43,676 bases of DNA, taken from positions 1 to 43,676 of the forward strand of contig CAKZUM010000001.1 in the NCBI GenBank assembly GCA_937921525.1. Direction: 5' to 3'. The DNA comes from an uncultured Saprospiraceae bacterium (GTDB lineage Bacteria; Bacteroidota; Bacteroidia; Chitinophagales; Saprospiraceae). The notes beneath the pieces were generated by a model. It saw only the letters and a program-made list of their open reading frames with translations, did no database searches and was not told where the DNA came from. Positions 41,701 through 43,676 of the stretch are shown piece after piece (the first letter of the stretch is position 1; each line of letters starts with the position of its first letter). The translations under genes were made by a program, and so were the position numbers.

Positions 41701-43676
41701 TCAGTCCTGATAGCATTGTGGAAGTTGGACAAGCGGTTACAGTTAGCGTCAATACCCCTGGAACTTTTGATTTCACATGGACACCAGCTGCATCTGTACA
41801 TTGTAATACACCTACTTGTGAAACAGTCAACATTTTGAGTGATCAATCTGACACTTATACTGTTATCATGGATGATCGCTATGGTTGTATAGATCAAGAA
41901 TCTTTTAATATTGAGGTTATAAATTCAGATACTTTTGATCTAGCATTGGTAAAACGATTGGCACCGACACAACAGTCTCCTGTTTTTCCGGGATCACCTG
42001 TAGCTTATCAAATGACTATTTTCAACCAAGGAAATGTTGATGCCTTTGATATAGCGATCATTGACTATATTCCTGATGGACTTGATTTTAGTCTTGCAGC
42101 GAACACAGCAGTAAGTACAAACAATACGAATGACTGGAATTTAGTCGATGGTGTTCCTAACTACATCATCAACACTTTAGCCTCTTCAGAATCTGTAACC
42201 ATCAATATTACTTTCACAATTGATGTTGATTTTAAAGGAACAACTATTACTAACTTTGGAGAAATTGCTCACGCATCAGATACTCCTAGTGGACCAAATA
42301 CGCCAGATATAGATTCGAGTGCAGATGATGATATGGAGAATGATAATCATACAGCAGATGATGCGGTCGATGGCTATGGGAATCAAGGTGGAGATGAAGA
42401 CGATCACGATCCTGCGTTCATTCAATTATTCGCTCCTGAAGATATAGTGATTTTTGGAGATACAACAATTCCTGTGGCAGATTCGGTTTTGACCGATACC
42501 ATTACAGATATAGATCCAGAAGCAACCCCTCTTTTTGAAGAAGAGATAGTAGAGGAAGTAGATTGTAGTCAACTACCCGCTTATTGCTACCATGGCCTAG
42601 CGATTGAATTGATGCCGATAGGGATGGTCGAAACTTGGGCTAGTGATATTAGTGTTAATGATTTCTCTAAGTGTCCTGATTATCAATTAGGTCTATGGCA
42701 TGAGAGTATGCCGATGAAGCAACCGACTACCCTAGCGGAAGTGCGCGCTTTACCAACTAACTTAGTCTTTACTTGTGCAACTTTAGGAAATCAAGAGGTG
42801 CAATTATACATCACCGATCCTGAAGGAAATTGGAATTTCTGTGAAACCTATATTAATGTTCAAGATAATAATATAGCCTGTGTCGAATCCCAAAATACGG
42901 ATGCGCAAAACGCTTTACTAGGTGGTCAAGTAAATACTTGGAAAGGAGATGCTGTACAAGAAGTTTTATTGAGTACCACTCAAGATAACTACATGACGAA
43001 GCAAGATGGTTTCTACCACTTTGAATTAACAATGGAAGAAAGCTACACGATTACCCCTCAAAAGAATCATGTTCCTTTGAATGGCGTCAGTACCTTTGAT
43101 CTAGTATTAATGACCAAACACATCTTAGGGGTTCAATCTTTTGACAATCCATACCAATGGATTGCAGCAGATGTGAATCAATCGAAAACAGTTACTGCTT
43201 TTGATTTGGTGCAGTTAAGAAAAATGATTCTTGCGATTGATACTGAATTTACCAACAACACTAGCTGGCGTTTTGTGGAAGCTAATTATGACTTCACTAC
43301 AGATAATCCACTATCAGAGGACTTCCCTGAACAAGCTCATGTTAGTAATCTAAGCAGCAATATGGTGATGAATTTTGTGGCAGTAAAGATTGGGGATATT
43401 AACGGAAACGTTAGACCGAATGCTTTCCACCAAGCGACACCAAGAAATAGTGTGGAAGTATTTGAAATACAAGTAGCTGATCAATTCTTAAAAGCAGGGC
43501 AGACCTACGAAATTGACTTGCAGGCAAAGGACATCAGCAAAGTACAAGGGTACCAATTCACCTTAAATACCAGAGATGTAATGATTGAGCAAATACAAGA
43601 AGCAGTAATGACGACAGAAAACTTCGGTTTAAATAACTTAGATGCAGGTAGGATTACGGTAAGTTGGAATCAACAA
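29775..43676 (+). CDS. Giant multi-repeat adhesin-like protein, at least 4634 residues (3' end outside window)
   Basis: The ORF track omits this gene because no stop occurs before the window end; the frame of the ATG at 29775 is the frame of the module at 41934-43676, and an interruption would have left a long closed ORF in the track. A signal peptide ('MSNLIKNLLTLCMFLLVASS', then 'IVAQ') leads into a DUF11-like domain (~26-153), an Ig-like unit, four ~96-residue repeats (~335-720), further beta units, ten 51-residue repeats (~1024-1533) plus two degenerate ones, and twelve DUF11 repeats arranged as (A-B-C)x4 (~1652-3556) plus a thirteenth. Next come a 'DPTGYIYADKTGKI' domain (~3714-3850), an SdrD B-like domain (~3856-3965), a PKD-like unit, a last DUF11 and the shared C-terminal module. 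The sequence ends in the cohesin-like domain; a T9SS sorting domain is expected beyond. An adhesive rod or stalk role is inferred. Confidence 0.95.
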   Translation, partial: MSNLIKNLLTLCMFLLVASSIVAQSADLRLEYETSPTPAIISVGDTLKVRYEVSNTGSANATGSQMTIDLSTGFQIVESMSTAGSFSNNVWDIGTVPSEESEILLVFITKTSEGLGTLEAEITQMTGGGPDPDSTPNNEDAAEDDFQSFCISTVKEFYQPQVITLSAGADMTDVQWYKDDVLIVGADSIDFDATEEGIYYFNAAGSPCELGGCCPIQLKEVPPPPCSVTALLAEISCNDNGSSTIATDDYIDFKITTTGESLSGGFTLSADNGTISKQDGSAATNLQYGVDSLFRMQNGAAGAGDIQVIITDTMDITCKDTLTIIDPGVCSTPVCSMVLSLAPDDCDTDDNNYELVGSVTFSTPPTTGTLSILVDGIVQQTFTAPFTTPQAISITDLISDGLAHSVTSTFSDAASCQVQMNFNAPEPCMISSTCSVNATVAVGTCDSEDNEYELSGNVTFSDAPDSGTLTVSAGPFQQVFTAPFTSPQAYTLSGLIADGSGHDLTVVFSADAFCRFDTTYIAPAGCDPVACGITMTATPGTCSSNKFDLTGEISFTNAPDTGMLSIDLGGESIIFSAPFTSPQAYSFTDLIADGSTRSLTASFSDDITCAANIDFTSPIACDNAVCAVSLDLVPSACSDNTYSLSGTVAMVNAPTTGNLIIAAGGTTYLTLAMPSTSPINFTLLGLPADGQALIFDATFSADATCTDTITILAPATCVGTCSMNAVVADVQCNDNSSSTANDDYITFELNPTGTNLSATYQVTSTTGSVYLLSGALADNVPYGQATTFRMANGSAGSGDLSIQVQDNSTSTCVQGPLTIPDPDICSCEEPTGTIAANQVTCDGSDSKQDASLVLTSVTDGDKFNYSIGETYTGDTDYANAIAISTLPDTLVSNLANPTDSIKYTIRIFNNRSNCFKDSTVTLLEKTCTCTNPTLADLTDESICEEGTFTATNLTTSVTNDIPVSYQWFDNDGVNNTGTAAIAGQITATLTNLPTTVGTYSYKVVATSTQPGGCSAEKIVNLTILPISETPITENICAGESFTFNNQNLTTAGIYRDTMTAVNGCDSFLVLTLNVIDEMETTISEDICSGDSYTFDGQTLTTTGTYRDTMTAIGGCDSIIILTLGVIDPIEISLSAEICQGNTYTFNNQTLNTAGTYRDTMSAASGCDSIITLTLSTLDTVQTNIRQDICAGENFTFNNQTLSEAGIYRDTMTAANGCDSFVVLTLNILNISETPINQDICNGDSFTFDNQSLTVSGTYRDTMTAANGCDSIIILSLNVLDTIQIPISQEICEGDSYAFNNQNLTTAGIYRDTLTAVNGCDSFLVLTLNVIDEMETTISQDICSGDSYTFDGQVLTTAGTYRDTMTAIGGCDSIIILNLNVLEKIETPLRQEICHGDTFDFNNQSLTIAGIYQDTLTATGGCDSILILTLEILDKMESNSREVICLGDSFKFNNQSLTTAGIYQDTLTAAGGCDSIIVLTLEVIDIIETNINETICQDDSFTFNNQNLSTAGIYQDTLTAANGCDSIIILNLNINPNTVSTVVYEGCEEDNYSILVGSTTYNEANPTGTEILTNATGCDSIVSINLVFNPNLNSEVTYIGCEEDGYEVVVNGATYDEFNPIGTEVLTTSKGCDSTVTINLVFNPLNKAACGLFDLALEKSTDSTIVRLGDLVTYTIEVSNEGTIDAYDVNITDFIPTGMSLADANWTASQDTARFNTPISYLPAGASYELYITLKVDLDFTGTTLVNFAEISEADDDTDPSNTPPVDEDSTPDEDKENEDEDDDDSAIVTVVEEGEEIFDLALIETLAPGQSGMVQAGEEVAIKIKVSNQGTLPAETIEVTQYLPEGLILSSNNSQDWVAENDSTASILLTAGNQLPTDGLAPDSMIMVMIQVVVEDDVIGGKLTPHAEISDDGIQEDIDSTPDDNRTNDAGGIPNTDSDNSSDQLPPSDEDDADPVQIMIQEFDLALTEELLTEGPITPGDSITAKIKIFNQGDIVADAIEIYAYIPEGLLLDDDRWTAIDDSTAVLTLAVASNELPAEGLVPNEMTMITIGFQVDEMFMDTCIISYAEIGSATDENGTAVTDIDSTPDSDRTNDTGGQVFTPTDNTTEEIPPVDEDDHDPVKILVEQIFDLALDKSTEATTVKLGDLVTYQLTITNEGTLDAYAIGITDFIPDGMSLQDPNWTATGDTARYNTPISYLAAGEETAISITLQVDLDFLGTSLINVAEISAADDDTDPTNAPPMDEDSTPDEDMENEDEDDDDPAVVNVIQVFDLALIETLAPAQSSMVRPGESVDLKIKVFNQGTLPADTIEITQYLPVGMTLDASNPQGWTAINDSTAQIVLTSGQGLPIAGLEADSMLMIPIQVIVDPTTNASKLTPYAEISNDGVDKNDIDSSPDDIRDNDMGGQVNTDTDNSTDQIPPTDEDDQDPVQVMLLEFDLALTEELLTEGPIAPGDSITAKIKVVNQGDIPADAIEIYAYIPEGLLLDDERWTAIDDSTAVLILSTANGDLTIDGLQPTEMIMTTIGFSVSETVEDTCLITYAEIASSTDENGLPIMDVDSTPDSIRSNDSGGVVDTPTDNEVTETAPIDEDDHDPVKVLIEEIFDVALEKSTDAMLVNLGDLVTYQLTVSNQGNVAAYNIGVSDFIPNGMILQDNNWTASGDTVRFNTPIPLLAAGESQTIEITLQVDPLFTSTAIDNQFINYAEISSADDDTDPNNDPPTDEDSTPDEDMENEEEDDDDTAVVNLIPLADLALIETLAPGQSGMVRPGEVVELKISVFNQGTYPTSSIEITQYLPEGLLMNTNNLQDWTSLNDSTAQITLTPSNGLPAAGLLPDSMVTVCLEVLVESNVTETKLVAHAEISADGLAIDDVDSTPDDIRTNDVGGVPNTDTDDTTDSSIASDEDDEDPVQVMILEFDLALTEELLTEGPIFPGDSITGKIKVVNQGTISADSIKVVAYIPEGLIVNDDRWTVMDDSTAMLLLTIMDNDLPTTGLVAGEMIMPTIDFVVSPDFQDTCLITYAEIVSATDENGQAVTDIDSTPNDDRTDDTGGEVNSSTDNTVDQTPPTDEDDHDPMKIEVQQIFDLALEKSTDSTIVEAGDFVTYQLAIRNEGTVDAYNIEISDFIPTGMSLQDANWTAFGDTARWNTPIAFLASGTSQTIDITLQVDPDFMGTSLVNFAEITAADDDTDPNNTPPMDEDSTPDENMENEEEDDDDIAVIHVGQIFDLALIETLGDDQASMVQSGDTALLKIIVFNQGTLPADTIVITQYIPDSVRLAPGLGWTSIDERMANIMLTNSNGLPANGLAPDSMVMVFIEVIIESDDPSIFVTPVAEISYDGSTYKDYDSTPNEDPTDDTGGMVNTSTDNVVDLLKPLDEDDQDPVRLGLLSFDLALTEELLTEGPVHPGDSISGKIKVFNQGSIAADNITIYAYIPTGMTLADEDWRVVDDSTAVITLSTKDGELPSGGLLPDEMTMLTIDFVIDPDFMETCLITYAEIGDATDESGNSLRDVDSTPDNNIDNDTGGVPNSATDNAIDQTPPTDEDDHDPMKIRVEQVFDLALIIELAPTQELEVKQADTVCFEITVVNQGTVDAYDIGIVNYVPEGLVFDAALNQQLGSNWQVDSTYQLAALSAGDTAIIPIKFIVDMDIMDSLVIDTAEIYFATTTTGNPINTIDEDSEADNNNDDFIGGDDLLNSELNDEDDHDFVYVVNLQEVDPTGYIYADKTGKIIKGGKISVTPPPGGVAMIIMDGSDGMYKWFTNGVPGTYTMTYEHPDGYVLSKNCSANAGVYDPTGRDGAAEDMDRDGTNDIIQLGSDVVNSDSTYLINFDCGDNPYFLDFFLQSGDPFITENNLPIQESFIGAIVCEDSDGDLIPSENDLPMMDVSVYLYTCGDTINPIDSTKTDINGAYEFGALTSGDYIVQFISPTTHRLALEAIPLSQTALRNGFTECITLTAGACDTTNSVCLVACKEIDLSISPDSIVEVGQAVTVSVNTPGTFDFTWTPAASVHCNTPTCETVNILSDQSDTYTVIMDDRYGCIDQESFNIEVINSDTFDLALVKRLAPTQQSPVFPGSPVAYQMTIFNQGNVDAFDIAIIDYIPDGLDFSLAANTAVSTNNTNDWNLVDGVPNYIINTLASSESVTINITFTIDVDFKGTTITNFGEIAHASDTPSGPNTPDIDSSADDDMENDNHTADDAVDGYGNQGGDEDDHDPAFIQLFAPEDIVIFGDTTIPVADSVLTDTITDIDPEATPLFEEEIVEEVDCSQLPAYCYHGLAIELMPIGMVETWASDISVNDFSKCPDYQLGLWHESMPMKQPTTLAEVRALPTNLVFTCATLGNQEVQLYITDPEGNWNFCETYINVQDNNIACVESQNTDAQNALLGGQVNTWKGDAVQEVLLSTTQDNYMTKQDGFYHFELTMEESYTITPQKNHVPLNGVSTFDLVLMTKHILGVQSFDNPYQWIAADVNQSKTVTAFDLVQLRKMILAIDTEFTNNTSWRFVEANYDFTTDNPLSEDFPEQAHVSNLSSNMVMNFVAVKIGDINGNVRPNAFHQATPRNSVEVFEIQVADQFLKAGQTYEIDLQAKDISKVQGYQFTLNTRDVMIEQIQEAVMTTENFGLNNLDAGRITVSWNQQ
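30777..31934 (+). repeat. Four ~96-residue repeats in gene 6
   Basis: Four in-frame units average about 290 bases. Each begins with a Cys ('CSMVL', 'CSVNA', 'CGITM', 'CAVSL'), has a second Cys about 10 residues on, a 'aP.tG.L.i' strand, a 'f.aPf.sPqay' strand and 'l.aDG' before a final Cys pair. I do not know a formal family name for the unit, although similar units are common in large Bacteroidota secreted proteins. Confidence 0.82.
32844..34373 (+). repeat. Ten tandem 51-residue (153-bp) repeats
   Basis: Ten units of exactly 153 bases run in frame with the consensus 'ICxGDSYTFNNQxLTTAGTY' followed by 'RDTMTAANGCDSIIILTLNV'. Each holds two Cys, one early ('IC') and one late ('GCDS'). Units 1-2 and 6-7 are nearly identical in DNA, with matching strings 765 bases (five units) apart. 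Two degenerate related units follow up to about 34710. Confidence 0.93.
34728..40442 (+). repeat. Higher-order DUF11 array (A-B-C)x4 in gene 6
   Basis: Twelve DUF11 units fall into three recurring types: A ('FDLALEKSTD', linker 'PDEDMENE'), B ('DLALIETLAP', 'QYLPEGL') and C ('FDLALTEELLTEGP', 'AYIPEGL'). The order A-B-C repeats four times; A units begin at 34728, 36162, 37587 and 39024 and the array ends at 40442, so the periods are 1434, 1425, 1437 and 1419 bases. A-to-A similarity is far greater than A-to-B, showing that trimers were duplicated as blocks. Confidence 0.93.
41934..43676 (+). repeat. Shared C-terminal module, copy 3 (cut by window end)
   Basis: From the last DUF11 unit to the final base this copy spans 1743 bases, exactly the distance between the same points in copies 1 and 2. 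It resembles copy 1 in the DUF11 linker ('NQGGDEDDHDPAFIQLFA'), copy 2 in the HYR-like part ('QLGLWHESM'), and is the odd one out at 'CVESQNTDAQNALLGG' and 'FTLNTRDVMIEQIQ'. Confidence 0.92.

Overview
The window is a co-oriented (+ strand) block of five very long genes for secreted or cell-surface proteins, separated by AT-rich gaps. The organism is almost certainly a member of the Bacteroidota, and a Saprospiria-like (Lewinella/Aureispira/Haliscomenobacter-type) genome is my best guess. The reasons are type IX secretion (T9SS) type A C-terminal sorting domains, SprB-type repeats, DUF11 repeats with Asp-rich linkers, the characteristic HYR-like/dockerin-like/cohesin-like module before the sorting domain, the lack of Shine-Dalgarno sequences, and TAnnTTTG boxes in the gaps. 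Genus cannot be fixed from this window. No housekeeping gene, tRNA, rRNA, CRISPR array or transposase gene was seen.

Layout. (1) 2-4684: 3' part of a giant DUF11-repeat protein cut by the window start, ending in a T9SS sorting domain and followed by a terminator. (2) 4685-5260: gap with a terminator, a 34-bp dyad and a pyrimidine-rich leader. (3) 5261-19717: a complete 4818-residue protein with a signal peptide, a ~2000-residue Cys-containing N-terminal region, 2 DUF11, an Ig-like unit, 11 SprB repeats, 6 more DUF11 and the same C-terminal module as gene 1, followed by a related terminator. (4) 19718-20800: a 1.1-kb gap with a 71-bp tandem duplication and several hairpins. (5) 20801-25402: 1533-residue protein with thrombospondin-type-3 motifs, a discoidin-like segment and two LamG/DUF8202-like units, with no visible sorting domain. 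(6) 25403-25508: a gap dominated by a 60-bp REP-like palindrome. (7) 25509-29366: 1285-residue secreted protein with SdrD-B-like, propeller-like, DUF11 and Ig-like parts, again without a recognisable sorting domain. (8) 29367-29774: a gap holding a 165-bp palindromic MITE-like element. (9) 29775 to the window end: a second giant gene (at least 4634 codons, missing from the ORF track because it has no stop in the window). It has a tenfold 51-residue repeat, a (A-B-C)x4 higher-order DUF11 repeat and the same C-terminal module, cut inside the cohesin-like domain.

How it may work. The three giant proteins look like T9SS-exported adhesins or stalk proteins: long acidic beta-sandwich rods, probably calcium-stabilised, that carry different N-terminal heads on one shared C-terminal module. 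The two mid-sized proteins between them could be partner surface proteins. The most striking signal is the shared module. From the last DUF11 repeat to the last comparable base it has exactly the same length in all three genes, and the pair of genes that agrees best switches along its length. That pattern is expected from gene conversion or recombination between neighbouring adhesin genes. Function in adhesion, gliding or predation is inference; the repeats, hairpins and module copies are read directly from the sequence.
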